Source: an uncultured Actinomycetes bacterium
Lineage (GTDB): Bacteria > Actinomycetota > Actinomycetes > Mycobacteriales > Nakamurellaceae
Assembly: GCA_937926105.1 (NCBI GenBank)
Contig: CALANS010000103.1
Location: 1 to 28,535, forward strand
Direction: 5' to 3'
Length of the DNA stretch: 28,535 nucleotides
This document shows, piece by piece, positions 8,585-17,050 of the stretch (position 1 is the stretch's first letter; every line of letters begins with the position of its first letter). Under the pieces are notes generated by a model. It was not told the DNA's origin. It was given only the letters and a program-made list of their open reading frames with translations, and did no database searches. Both the position numbers and the translations under genes were made by a program.

Positions 8585-10290
8585 CATGGCAGGCCACCCC
8601 GCTCACTCGTGAGCCATACCGCCAGATCGACGAGGAGCGCTGCGGTCCAACCGAAGCCGGCAACGGCCCCCGATGCCGCCGCCCCGGTATCCGACCGGTA
8701 GTACTCGAAGCAACCCGGCGTGCGCGCGGCGAGTTCCAGGGTCCGTTCCGCCAGGACGCGCGCCTGCCCTGCCCGCCCGGATCGCCGCAGACCCTGCACC
8801 AGCAGCCAGTTGATGTTGACCCACACCGGGCCGCGCCACATGCGGTCGGCGTCGAACGGCGTCTCGCCGCAGGCCACGGTCGGCACAGGCCAGGGCGTCG
8901 CGAAGAGGTCGGGGTCGGCGAGGTCGGCGACGAGCGCCGCGGCAATCTCCTCGGGTAGTCGGCCGGTCAGCAGCGGCAGCAGGTCGATGGGCGTGCGCGG
9001 GGCCGACGCGCCCATGGGTGTGAGTACCCGGAACAGCCGGCGCTCCGCATCCCAGCGGGACTCGATCAGGCTGGCGGTGAGCTGTTCGGCGCGACGAACA
9101 TGGTCGACAGCAGACGCCTCGTCCCCGGCGCGGCGCGCCGCAGCCGCCAGCACGTCCGCCTCCACCACCAGGTATGCCGGCAGATCGGGGGCGTAGACCG
9201 GGGCGCCGTCATCGAACAGCGGGCTGTCGTCGAAGCCCGACGAGTACGGGTGCTCGAAGCCGGGGAGTCCATCCGGGCTCGGCCGGGCGAGCCACCACTC
9301 GCGCAACCGATCGAGCTGCTCCCCGCGCTCGGCGATGAGGTCGGGGCCGCCGGCCTCGCGGACCAGGTCGGCCGCCCAGGAGGCGAGCGGCGGCTTCGTC
9401 ACCGGGATCGCCCTCAACTCGGGTGACGTCACAGCTCGCCGCAGGACGCGCGCGGAGAAGTCCCGTTCCGATTCCGGCAGGTCGGCCACCGACGAGATCT
9501 GTCCGCTGTCGTGTACCACGTCCGGGATGAATCCACTCGGCTGCTGGTGGTCGAGGAAGAACCGAATCTGCTCGGCGGCGAGCTCGGGGTCGCCGTGCCG
9601 CAGCCCGACCGCGATGAAGTAGGAGTCCCACTGCCAGGCGCCAACGTAGCCGAGCTTCGAGGGCACGACGAGCTCCTGCTCGGGGGCGCGGTCGAGGCGC
9701 ACGATGTTCGCCGCCAACTGCCACCAGGAGCGGTCGACCACGTCCTGCCAGCGCTCGGCTACGCGCGGCGCCTTGGCCATCCATGCACGCCACGAGTCGG
9801 CGGCGGCGCAGGCCAGCACGTCATGGTCGACCGACTGCAGGTCGCGATCCAGGCCGGGGCGGCACCAGCGGACGGTGAGATCGTTCGTCGTGGAACAGAT
9901 CTGAACGCAGCCGGCTTCTTGCCGAACATCGACGCCCTTGCCGTTGACCGCCCAGCTGAGTACCTCTCCCGCCGGGCTGGGCGGATGGTGCCACCGCAGG
10001 GACGCGCCGGGGCGCATGCGCAAGCTCAGCAGCCCTCCGGCGATGACGAGGTGCGCGGCGTCGGCCCATCGCACCCCGTCGGCCGAGGCTGTCGGAACCA
10101 GCCTCGCAACGCCGTCCGCAACCGTCAGCTTCGTGATGGATCGACGGTCAGTCGGTCTCTGCTCGTACGCGACGTCACAGACGTCCAGGTAGGGCGCCCC
10201 TCCTGCGGTTTCGCGCCGGTCGATCACCACCAGGCGCGACCCGCGTTCCGTATATCCCGTGACGGCTAGGTCGAGGATGGGCCCGATCAT
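8584..10290 (-). CDS. GH63-like (MGH1-type) alpha-glycosidase, cytoplasmic
   Basis: 568 residues from ATG 10290. This start overlaps the stop of the permease gene as ATGA (10287-10290); the frame extends far upstream only as antisense of the permease. The (alpha/alpha)6-barrel motifs of the GH63/GH37-type families are present: WQWDSYFIAVGLRHGDPELAAEQIRFFL (Asp as probable acid), QPSGFIPDVV, MWRGPVWVNINWLLVQGL, and near the end CFEYYRSDTG with the probable base Glu, then GFGWTAALLVDL. Related enzymes cleave alpha-glucosides or mannosyl/glucosylglycerate. With no signal peptide it acts on imported substrate. As last gene of the double-transporter operon, it presumably removes an alpha-linked sugar while GH42 removes a beta-linked one. 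Confidence 0.8.
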   Translation of the reverse strand: MIGPILDLAVTGYTERGSRLVVIDRRETAGGAPYLDVCDVAYEQRPTDRRSITKLTVADGVARLVPTASADGVRWADAAHLVIAGGLLSLRMRPGASLRWHHPPSPAGEVLSWAVNGKGVDVRQEAGCVQICSTTNDLTVRWCRPGLDRDLQSVDHDVLACAAADSWRAWMAKAPRVAERWQDVVDRSWWQLAANIVRLDRAPEQELVVPSKLGYVGAWQWDSYFIAVGLRHGDPELAAEQIRFFLDHQQPSGFIPDVVHDSGQISSVADLPESERDFSARVLRRAVTSPELRAIPVTKPPLASWAADLVREAGGPDLIAERGEQLDRLREWWLARPSPDGLPGFEHPYSSGFDDSPLFDDGAPVYAPDLPAYLVVEADVLAAAARRAGDEASAVDHVRRAEQLTASLIESRWDAERRLFRVLTPMGASAPRTPIDLLPLLTGRLPEEIAAALVADLADPDLFATPWPVPTVACGETPFDADRMWRGPVWVNINWLLVQGLRRSGRAGQARVLAERTLELAARTPGCFEYYRSDTGAAASGAVAGFGWTAALLVDLAVWLTSERGGLP

Positions 10291-11132
10291 GTGCCGCCCA
10301 GCCCCGACATCGCCATGGAATTCAGGATCCGCTTGTGCGCCACGAGGAACACCAACAGCATCGGCACGATCGAGATCGTCGACGCGGCCATCACCATGGC
10401 ATAGTTGATCCCACCAAACTGGCCGACGAACTGCGAGAGCAGCAGCGGGACAGTGAAGAGGTCGGGTGAGTTGAGCACCACCAGCGGCAGGAAGAACGAG
10501 TTCCACACGCTGAGCGCCGTGATGATGCCGAGCGCCGCCAGACCGGGCTTCAGATTGGGCAGCACAACCGAGAAGAAGATCCGCCACCGGCCGGCCCCGT
10601 CGATCCGGGCAGCTTCCTCCAGTTCCACCGGCAACGTGCGAATGAATTGCCGCATCAGGAATATGGCGAACGGATTGGACAGCGCGGCCGGCACGATCAA
10701 TGCCAGATGTGAGTCCACCCAGCCCAGCTTGGCCAAGACCAGGTACAGCGGCACGATCGTGACCTGCATCGGCAGCATCTGCGTGGCCAGCACCACGCCG
10801 AACAGCAGCTTCGACGCTCGGAAGTCGATGCGCGCGAACGCGTAGGCCGCCATGGTCGCGGTCAGCAGCGTACCGGCGACCACGATCGCCCCGATGTAGA
10901 GGCTGTTGACGTAGGCGCGCGGGAAGCTCACCGCCTGCAAGGCATCGACGTAGTTCTGCAGCGTGAACGGATGCGGGATCAGCGACAGCGGGTCCTGCAG
11001 GATCTGCTGCAACGTCTTCGTCGATGTGAGCAGCATCCACAAGAACGGCGCCACCATAACGAACGCGCCGGCACCCAGCGCCAGGTGCACACCCACGGGG
11101 GTGCGGGTGCGGGAGGCAGCCATCGTCGTCAT
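10287..11132 (-). CDS. Carbohydrate ABC transporter permease, MalG-type (importer 1)
   Basis: 281 residues with about six membrane segments (first near residues 15-36). The cytoplasmic EAA loop is EAARIDGAGRW (173-183), which docks the transport ATPase. LPMQVTIVPLYLVLAKLGWVDSHLALI and SVWNSFFLPLVVL are typical of the MalG/LacG subfamily (CUT1). The start ATG 11132 follows GAGGG; there is an 8-base gap after the MalF-type gene. The stop overlaps the GH63-like start, coupling transport to hydrolysis. No ATPase gene lies nearby, so a shared MsmK/MsmX-like ATPase elsewhere is likely. Confidence 0.93.
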   Translation of the reverse strand: MTTMAASRTRTPVGVHLALGAGAFVMVAPFLWMLLTSTKTLQQILQDPLSLIPHPFTLQNYVDALQAVSFPRAYVNSLYIGAIVVAGTLLTATMAAYAFARIDFRASKLLFGVVLATQMLPMQVTIVPLYLVLAKLGWVDSHLALIVPAALSNPFAIFLMRQFIRTLPVELEEAARIDGAGRWRIFFSVVLPNLKPGLAALGIITALSVWNSFFLPLVVLNSPDLFTVPLLLSQFVGQFGGINYAMVMAASTISIVPMLLVFLVAHKRILNSMAMSGLGGT

Positions 11133-11140
11133 ACGGACCC

Positions 11141-12085
11141 TCAGCTCTCGTAGTGGACGAGGCGCTTCTGCAGAGCGATCTGCGCGAGCGTCACCATGAC
11201 GGTCAAAATGAGCAGCACCACGGAGGCAGCGCTGGCCAAGCCGAACTCGAACTTGCGGAAGCCGACGTCATAGACGTGATAGACGATGGTGCGCGCCGAA
11301 TTCTGCGGCCCGCCGTCCTTGGTCAAGATGAACACCGCGTCGAAGGTCTGGAACGAGCTGATGACGGACACCACGGTGGTGAAGAAGATGATGGGCGACA
11401 GCAGTGGGATACGGATGCGGCGCAGCATCGTCCACGGACCCGCGCCATCGATGCGCGCCGCCTCGACCACGCTGGGCGAGATCGCCTGCAGCCCGGCGAG
11501 GAAGAGCACCACGTTCAGGCCCATCGACGACCAGATGATGACGATGCACACGGCCATGAGCACCAGGTGAGGGTCGCTCAGCCACGCCGGCGGGTCGATG
11601 CCGAAAATGGCGGCGATCGACTGCGACAAGTTCCCGTCCTGACGGAAGAGTTGCTGCCAGATCAGTGATACCGCAACAGAACTCGTCAGCACCGGCGCGA
11701 AGTAGCACAGCAGATACACCGTGCGGCCACGGATCTTGTCGAGCCCCACTGCTACCACCAGGGCAAGGCCGAGCCCGACCGGCGCGGTGATGACAGCTAT
11801 GAGCACGGTGTTGAGAATCGACTTGAGGAAGACCGGATCGCCGAGCACCGTTCCGAAATTCTTCAGCCCGACCCACGTCAACTCCGTCAGGCCGTCCCAC
11901 TTAGCGAACGCGAGCACCACGCCGGCGGCGAACGGAATCAGCACGAACATCGTCGTACCGACCACCTGCGGCGCGACGAACAGGTACCCGCTGGATCGGT
12001 CGCGGCGTCGCCAGGCAGGCAGCCCCCGGGGCCGGGGGCTGCCGCGTCGACGTTCGGTGACAGCGTCGACCACACCAGTGACCAC
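11141..12085 (-). CDS. Carbohydrate ABC transporter permease, MalF-type (importer 1)
   Basis: 314 residues from GTG 12085, three bases after the stop of the binding-protein gene. An Arg/Pro-rich cytoplasmic tail (1-32) precedes the first membrane helix (SGYLFVAPQVVGTTMFVLIPFAAGV). The EAA loop is EAARIDGAGPW, and QTFDAVFILTKDGGPQNSA is a standard CUT1 MalF segment. The tail is encoded over a perfect 12-bp inverted repeat (12018-12043), which may fold in the mRNA between the abundant binding protein and its permeases. Confidence 0.92.
   Translation of the reverse strand: MVTGVVDAVTERRRGSPRPRGLPAWRRRDRSSGYLFVAPQVVGTTMFVLIPFAAGVVLAFAKWDGLTELTWVGLKNFGTVLGDPVFLKSILNTVLIAVITAPVGLGLALVVAVGLDKIRGRTVYLLCYFAPVLTSSVAVSLIWQQLFRQDGNLSQSIAAIFGIDPPAWLSDPHLVLMAVCIVIIWSSMGLNVVLFLAGLQAISPSVVEAARIDGAGPWTMLRRIRIPLLSPIIFFTTVVSVISSFQTFDAVFILTKDGGPQNSARTIVYHVYDVGFRKFEFGLASAASVVLLILTVMVTLAQIALQKRLVHYES
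12018..12043 (-). other. Perfect 12-bp GC hairpin just inside the MalF-type gene
   Basis: Arms GGCAGCCCCCGG (12018-12029) and CCGGGGGCTGCC (12032-12043) are exact reverse complements with a 2-base centre. It lies 42-67 bases downstream of the GTG start in coding sequence for the variable cytoplasmic tail. The structure should be very stable in RNA and could block 3' exonucleases or slow ribosomes. Confidence 0.6.
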
Positions 12086-12088
12086 GAA

Positions 12089-13423
12089 TCAGCTCCCGTC
12101 AGCGTTCGCGTCGTCGATGAGCTTCTGCACCGCCGCGACGGTGGCTGCGGTGTCGGCCGCACCGCTGTACAGGTCGGCCATGGCCGTGGTGATGTCACCG
12201 GACAGGCCCGGAACCTTCACCTCGGGGACGAAGTCCTCGAAACCCTTGTCGCGCAGGTCGAGGAACGTCTGCGCGTGCGCCGGGTAGCCGTCCAGGACGA
12301 TGTCGTCCGCACCCTTGATGCTGGGCACCGCGTTGCCGCCGCCGGCGAGACGGAACTTCTGACCGGCGGCGGAAACATAGTTGGTGAGGAATTCGAAGGC
12401 CTGCTCCGGGTGCGGGGTGTTCTTGTTGATCGCGAGGTACGAGGCAGCGACACCGCTGGCCGGAATCTCGCCGGACGTCGACGGCCACGGGGCGATGTCG
12501 TACTGATCGGGGCTGCCGGACTGCTGGGCCACCGAGATCGTGTAGCGGCCCTGCACGGCGAAGCCGGCCTTGTGCGCGGCGAACAGCGAGTCGAGGTCAC
12601 CGCCGGCGGGCAGGTCGTCGGCCACCAGGAACTGCTTCGACTGGAATGCCTTGGCCAGTGAATCCAGGGCGGCCACCGACTTCGCGTCATCCGGCAGCAC
12701 GAACGCGCCGGAGTCGTCGTAAACGGTGCCGCCGTTGGCCACGACCCAGCTCCAGTGGGTCGCCCAATAGTTCCAGAAGATCGCGCCGGCCATGCCCTTG
12801 TCGGCGAGCTTCGCGCACATGTCGAGCAAGGTCGCCACCGTCCACTTGCCGGCGGCGGCCAGTTCGGCCGGATCGTCGGTGATGCCCGCAGCCGCCAGCG
12901 CGGTCTTGTCGTACCAGAACACGTCCGGGTTGCAGTCGTTGGGCACGGCCAGAATGGTGTCGCCGTCGCGGGCCACGCTCCACAACCCGTCGCCGAAATC
13001 ATCGGGCTTGCTCTGGCTCGACGAGCCGCGCAGCAGATCGCCGAGCGGCAGCAGCACGTCCGCGTCCACGTACTTCCCGATGACATCGTCCCCGATGTAG
13101 AACACGTCCGGGGCGGTGCCGGAGGTGAGCTGCGAGAGCAGCTTCGTGTTGTAGTCGCCGTAGGACGGCACCGGCTGCAGCGTGGCCTTGATAAGCGGAT
13201 GGTTCTTGTTGAAGTCGTCCGTGAACTCCGTCATGCGCTTGAGTTCGTCGGTCGCCCCCCAGGTCGACCAGGTGAGGCCGGTGACCTTGCCGGCGTCGGT
13301 CGATGCGGAGGAGGCAGACGAGGTTGCGCCCCCGTTGCCGCCGCTACACGCGGCCAGGCCGGCGCCGAGCGCCAGCGCGCCCGCTCCGGCCAGGAATCCG
13401 CGCCGTGAAATGTACTGCGTCAT
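12089..13423 (-). CDS. Sugar-binding lipoprotein of ABC importer 1 (extracellular solute-binding protein family 1)
   Basis: 444 residues from ATG 13423, chosen because GGGAGG lies just upstream; an upstream in-frame start would add MTGRSP. The signal carries a twin-arginine-like SRRGFLAGAG and a lipobox LAAC, so it may be exported by Tat and anchored by lipid. The mature part begins with a Ser/Ala/Gly linker, then LTWSTWGATDELKRMTEFTDDFNKNHP and GTAPDVFYIGDD, typical of family 1 (MalE-like) proteins, and AINKNTPHPEQAFEFLTNYV near the end. It captures the oligosaccharide for the permeases downstream. Its 5' gap of 76 bases after the importer 2 permease shows no clear promoter, so it is probably in the same transcript. 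Confidence 0.92.
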   Translation of the reverse strand: MTQYISRRGFLAGAGALALGAGLAACSGGNGGATSSASSASTDAGKVTGLTWSTWGATDELKRMTEFTDDFNKNHPLIKATLQPVPSYGDYNTKLLSQLTSGTAPDVFYIGDDVIGKYVDADVLLPLGDLLRGSSSQSKPDDFGDGLWSVARDGDTILAVPNDCNPDVFWYDKTALAAAGITDDPAELAAAGKWTVATLLDMCAKLADKGMAGAIFWNYWATHWSWVVANGGTVYDDSGAFVLPDDAKSVAALDSLAKAFQSKQFLVADDLPAGGDLDSLFAAHKAGFAVQGRYTISVAQQSGSPDQYDIAPWPSTSGEIPASGVAASYLAINKNTPHPEQAFEFLTNYVSAAGQKFRLAGGGNAVPSIKGADDIVLDGYPAHAQTFLDLRDKGFEDFVPEVKVPGLSGDITTAMADLYSGAADTAATVAAVQKLIDDANADGS

Positions 13424-13499
13424 GGGTGACCTCCCGGTCAATCAGTGGTGGTGCGCGTCGATGGACAGGTGCGCGGCGGGTGCGGTGACATGCCGCAGC

Positions 13500-14360
13500 T
13501 CAGCCTTTGAGGGATCCCCCCAACAGGCCGGAGACGAACTGCTTCTGGAATGCGACGAAGACGATGAGGATCGGGATGGTGGCGAGCAGCGAGCCGAGCA
13601 TCAGCCCCGAGTAGTCGACACGGGTGAGTCCGATCATGGTGTTCAGCGCGACCGGGATCGTGTACATGTCCTCGGAGCCCAACATCAGCAACGGCCACAG
13701 GAATGCGTTCCACTGGCTGATGAAGGTGTAGATGACGAGCGCAGCGAGCTGCGGGCGCGCGATCGGCAGCACGATGCGGAAGAAGATGCGCAGGTCCCGG
13801 CAACCGTCGATCCGGGCCGCCTCGATCAACTCGTCGGGGAAGCTCAAAAAGGCCTGGCGCATCAGGAAGATGCCGAAGGCGTTGGCCAGGAAGGGCAGGA
13901 TCACCGCCTGATAGCTGTCGATCCAGCCGACGGAGGCCATCATCTGGAACAGCGGCACCATCAGCACCTGCATCGGGATCATCATCGTGGCCAGCACGAT
14001 GCCGAGCAGCACGCCCCTGCCCCGGAACCGGTACTTGGCCAGCCCGTATCCGCACATGGCCGACAGGAGCGAACTGGCGAGCGTGTAGACGACGGCGATG
14101 CCCAACGAGTTCGCCATGACCCGACTGAAGTGCGTCGACTCCTCCAGGCGCGACAGGTTCTCCCACAGCTGCCCGCCCGGAACGAGCGGCGGCGGGGAGC
14201 GGAACAGGTCGGAGGTCTCGTGGGTGGATGCCGTCGCCATCCACAGGAACGGCACGCAGGAGATGACCGCACCGATGGCCAACAGCAGGTAGACGGGGGC
14301 AAAGCGCAGGAATGACGTCATACCCGGTTTGTCGCGTGTTTCGACGGCGGCGTGGGTCAT
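13500..14360 (-). CDS. Carbohydrate ABC transporter permease, MalG-type (importer 2)
   Basis: 286 residues from ATG 14360, which forms an ATGA overlap (14357-14360) with the stop of the MalF-type gene. The frame runs open further upstream only as antisense of that gene. About six membrane helices; the EAA loop is EAARIDGCRDLRIFF, with MMIPMQVLMVPLFQMMASVGWIDSYQAVI and SQWNAFLWPLLML. It is clearly a paralogue of the importer 1 permease at 10287-11132 but well diverged, so the two importers were not duplicated recently. Confidence 0.93.
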   Translation of the reverse strand: MTHAAVETRDKPGMTSFLRFAPVYLLLAIGAVISCVPFLWMATASTHETSDLFRSPPPLVPGGQLWENLSRLEESTHFSRVMANSLGIAVVYTLASSLLSAMCGYGLAKYRFRGRGVLLGIVLATMMIPMQVLMVPLFQMMASVGWIDSYQAVILPFLANAFGIFLMRQAFLSFPDELIEAARIDGCRDLRIFFRIVLPIARPQLAALVIYTFISQWNAFLWPLLMLGSEDMYTIPVALNTMIGLTRVDYSGLMLGSLLATIPILIVFVAFQKQFVSGLLGGSLKG

Positions 14361-15292
14361 GACTTCTCTCGCATGACCCGGAATTGCACGACGGCGAGCA
14401 CCGCGATGATGACGACGACCAGCCAGGCGATGGCGGAGGCGTAGCCGAAGTCGAACTGCCTGAAGCCCACCTTGTACAGGTAGAGCACCGGGGTAAGGGT
14501 CGCATTGGCCGGGCCGCCGCCGGTCAGAATGAAGTTCTCGTCGAACAGCTGCAGCGTGCCGATGGTCGACGTGATTGACGTGAACAGGATGACGGGGCGC
14601 AGCTGCGGCACCGCGACGCTCGCGAACGTGCGCCAGCGGCCGGCGCCGTCGATGGCCGCCGACTCGTATTGCGACTGCGGAATCGCCTGCAGCCCGGCCA
14701 GCAGAATCACCATGTTGTATCCCGTCCACCGCCAGGTGAGCGATGCGATCACCGAGATCCGCGCCCACGTGTCGTTGTTGAGCCAGTCGATCGGCGTAAC
14801 GCCGAATACGCTCAGGAATTGGTTCGCCAGTCCGCCGTCGGTCGTGAGGATCACGCGAAACACCACCGAGTAGGCGACCAGCGTGGTCACGGCCGGCAGG
14901 AAGTAGATGGCGCGAAAGCCGGTGCGCCACCTCAGCCACGACTGGTTCAGCACGTATGCCAGGCCCAGCGCCAGGCCGATCATCAGCGGTACCTGGACCA
15001 CCAGGAACAGGAAGACGTTGGAGAGACTGGTGGCCACCAGCGGATCCTCGGCGAGCCGCCGATACTGGTCGAGGCCTGCGTATTCCGTGCGGCCGCTGAC
15101 CGTGCGCGTGAGCGACTGCCACAACGACGCGACGAGCGGATAGGCGAAGAACAGCGCGAACAGGGCGGCCGCCGGACCGACGAACAGCCACCCCATGAGG
15201 TGCCGGGGGCGGCGCCGAAGGTGCGGCAGCACCTCGTCGATCGAGTATGACGTCCCTCCCGGCCTGGCGGCCACCGTGCTCGCGCCGCGCAT
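14357..15292 (-). CDS. Carbohydrate ABC transporter permease, MalF-type (importer 2)
   Basis: 311 residues from ATG 15292 (MRGASTVAARPGG), one base after the stop of the binding-protein gene; longer in-frame starts would run into that gene. A 37-residue cytoplasmic tail precedes the first helix (LMGWLFVGPAAALFALFFAYPLVASLW). The EAA loop reads ESAAIDGAGRWRTF, slightly degenerate (S-A for A-A), a common variant in CUT1 MalF proteins. TLQLFDENFILTGGGPANAT matches the conserved periplasmic-side segment. Confidence 0.92.
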   Translation of the reverse strand: MRGASTVAARPGGTSYSIDEVLPHLRRRPRHLMGWLFVGPAAALFALFFAYPLVASLWQSLTRTVSGRTEYAGLDQYRRLAEDPLVATSLSNVFLFLVVQVPLMIGLALGLAYVLNQSWLRWRTGFRAIYFLPAVTTLVAYSVVFRVILTTDGGLANQFLSVFGVTPIDWLNNDTWARISVIASLTWRWTGYNMVILLAGLQAIPQSQYESAAIDGAGRWRTFASVAVPQLRPVILFTSITSTIGTLQLFDENFILTGGGPANATLTPVLYLYKVGFRQFDFGYASAIAWLVVVIIAVLAVVQFRVMREKS

Positions 15293-15293
15293 A

Positions 15294-16685
15294 TCAGCCC
15301 GCGATCTTCCGCCCGGTGGCGGTCGCGATCTGCTGGGCCGCGTCGTCGAGGGCAGCCTTCGGGTCCTTGCCATTGATCACCGAGGCGACCACGGAGTTGG
15401 CGACGATATCGGTGGCCTTGGCGTAGTCCTGCGTGTAGTTGATCGACGGGATTGTCGAGGTGAGATCGCCGAACAGCTCGTAGACCTTTTCGCCGCCGAA
15501 GTAGGGGTCGGCCTGGTGGAAGAACGGGTCTCTCAGGGCCGGCAGGTACGAGGGGAACAGGCCCTCGTTCTTCATCATCGAAACCTGGTTGTCCGTGTTC
15601 GCAAGCAGCCACGTCACGAAAGCCGTTGCCAACGCGGGATTCTTCGCCTGGGACGGCACCGCCAGAGTGGAGCCGCCGTTGTTGGAGGTGCCGGACTCAC
15701 CGCTGTCGAAAACAGGGAGTTTCACGACGCCGAACTTGCCGGAGAGCTCCGGCATCTCGCCGGTGAGGGTACCGATCCACCACACGGCCTCGGGGTGGAA
15801 GGCGGACTTGCCCTCCTTCGTGGCGGTCACCCGGCCGTCCCAGCCCTTGACGTTGTCCAGGAGACCCTTGTCGTGGATCGTCTTGAGGAGCGTGAGGGCG
15901 CGGACGGCTGCGGGACCGGAGACGGCGATGTCGCCGTTCGCGTCGAAGATGCCAGCGCCCTGCTCCTGCAGCAGCATCAGGAACGTGCCGCCGGAGGAGA
16001 CGTCAATGGACATTAAGGTGTGCCCCGTCGCCGCCTTCACCTTCTCGCCGGCCGCGACCAGGTCGTCCCAGGTGGTCAGTGTGGTGGGGTCGACACCGGC
16101 TTCCTTCAGGTAGTCGCTGCGGTAGTACAGGGCAACCGTCCCGGAGTCCCAGGGAACCGAGTAGAGGTGCCCGGCCGCGTCGGAGGAGGCGTCCCACTTG
16201 GACGGGTCGAAGTCGGCCTTCTGGTCGCCCACGGCCGGTGCCAGGTCGGTGAACCCATTCGGGAAGGCAGCGATATAGCCGGGCATGTGGTCGGTCTCGA
16301 CGGTTATCACGTCCGGGAGGCCCGCATTCGCCTGCAGGCCGACGGAGATCTTGTCGTAGGCGTTGTCGTAGCCGATATCGACGACGTCGATTGTGGTGCC
16401 CGGGTGGGCCTTCTCGAACTCGGGCGCCAGTCGCTTCATCCCCTCAGCGGCGACATCCCAACTCCACACGGTGATCTCACCGGAGAGCTCGGCCGGCGCG
16501 GAGGACTCGGTGCCGGCTGCCCCCGACGCGCTGGGCTCCGAGCTGGTGGCCGCATCGGGCGAAGTCGCATTCGCGGGCGGATTGCCGCTGCTGGTGCCGC
16601 CCGTAGCGCATCCGGCGAGGGCGACGGCCGTTATCGCGCACGCGCTTGCCCATGCCGCTGTCCGGGTGCGGCTGGTGATCGACAT
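15294..16685 (-). CDS. Sugar-binding lipoprotein of ABC importer 2 (extracellular solute-binding protein family 1)
   Basis: 463 residues from ATG 16685 with GGAGG 8 bases upstream. A Sec-type signal with hydrophobic core ends in the lipobox LAGC (Cys about residue 26), followed by a Gly/Ser/Thr/Pro-rich linker of about 45 residues. The mature domain begins GEITVWSWDVAAEGMKRLAPEFEKAHPGTTIDVVDIG and contains LPDVITVETDHMPGY, typical of sugar-binding family 1. First gene of the long leftward operon; the 17-bp operator lies 19-35 bases upstream of the start codon. Its sequence is unlike the importer 1 binding protein, suggesting different sugars or chain lengths. Confidence 0.93.
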   Translation of the reverse strand: MSITSRTRTAAWASACAITAVALAGCATGGTSSGNPPANATSPDAATSSEPSASGAAGTESSAPAELSGEITVWSWDVAAEGMKRLAPEFEKAHPGTTIDVVDIGYDNAYDKISVGLQANAGLPDVITVETDHMPGYIAAFPNGFTDLAPAVGDQKADFDPSKWDASSDAAGHLYSVPWDSGTVALYYRSDYLKEAGVDPTTLTTWDDLVAAGEKVKAATGHTLMSIDVSSGGTFLMLLQEQGAGIFDANGDIAVSGPAAVRALTLLKTIHDKGLLDNVKGWDGRVTATKEGKSAFHPEAVWWIGTLTGEMPELSGKFGVVKLPVFDSGESGTSNNGGSTLAVPSQAKNPALATAFVTWLLANTDNQVSMMKNEGLFPSYLPALRDPFFHQADPYFGGEKVYELFGDLTSTIPSINYTQDYAKATDIVANSVVASVINGKDPKAALDDAAQQIATATGRKIAG

Positions 16686-16703
16686 AGTGATCCTCCATTC
16701 GTT

Positions 16704-16720
16704 CTGTATGCGGTATACAG
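16704..16720. promoter_or_regulatory. Inverted-repeat operator, probable GntR binding site 2
   Basis: CTGTATGCGGTATACAG: perfect 6-bp arms CTGTAT/ATACAG around 5 bases. On the minus strand it contains TATACC at the same place where site 1 holds the TATACT -10 box. A TTGACA (minus strand, 16741-16746) lies 23 bases upstream of that hexamer, too far for a standard promoter, so the exact -35 is unclear. Confidence 0.7.
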
Positions 16721-17050
16721 TGGACTGAACGCAGAATCTTTGTCAATATGCTGGCGCAAGGTTTTTTGCTGACGTGGTGACAGGGCGATCGCGGGACCGC
16801 TGGCGGGTCGTCAATCGGCGATCCCGAGACCGTGGATGCCGCGGCTCAGGCTCGGCCGTCACCGCTGGTCGTTCCGGACCTGGGGGCGCGGGTTTGACCG
16901 TTGCTATCGGCCCCGAGGCGGTACTGGTGGTGTCTACCAACGCTCTCGACAGCGGCTATGACTCATCGTTACTTGACAATCACAGCAAAACCGTCGGCGA
17001 GTGTTGACGCGGTGACCGAGACGGTGATGTGCTCCCGCCTTGTTATCCCG
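16721..17050. other. Intergenic region without supported gene
   Basis: About 330 bases between the transporter operon and the AbiE pair. Short open frames on both strands are Arg-rich and of low complexity and resemble no family. It contains an imperfect direct repeat (GATCGCGGGACCG near 16788 and GATCCCGAGACCG near 16821) and the TTGACA noted above. It marks the boundary between the sugar locus and the accessory region. Confidence 0.5.

Noticed and set aside
10291..11040. Upstream extension of the GH63-like reading frame (to 818 residues)
   Set aside because: It is Arg/Gly/Ala-rich antisense-like translation of the MalG-type permease gene; the ATGA overlap at 10287-10290 marks the real start.
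14361..15191. Upstream extension of the importer 2 MalG-type frame (to 563 residues)
   Set aside because: It only re-reads the MalF-type gene in another frame; family similarity begins at MTHAAVETRD.
16774..17007. Small plus-strand frame after the transporter operon
   Set aside because: Its first half is a low-complexity Arg-Ser-Arg-Asp repeat reading of an imperfect DNA repeat; no ribosome site.
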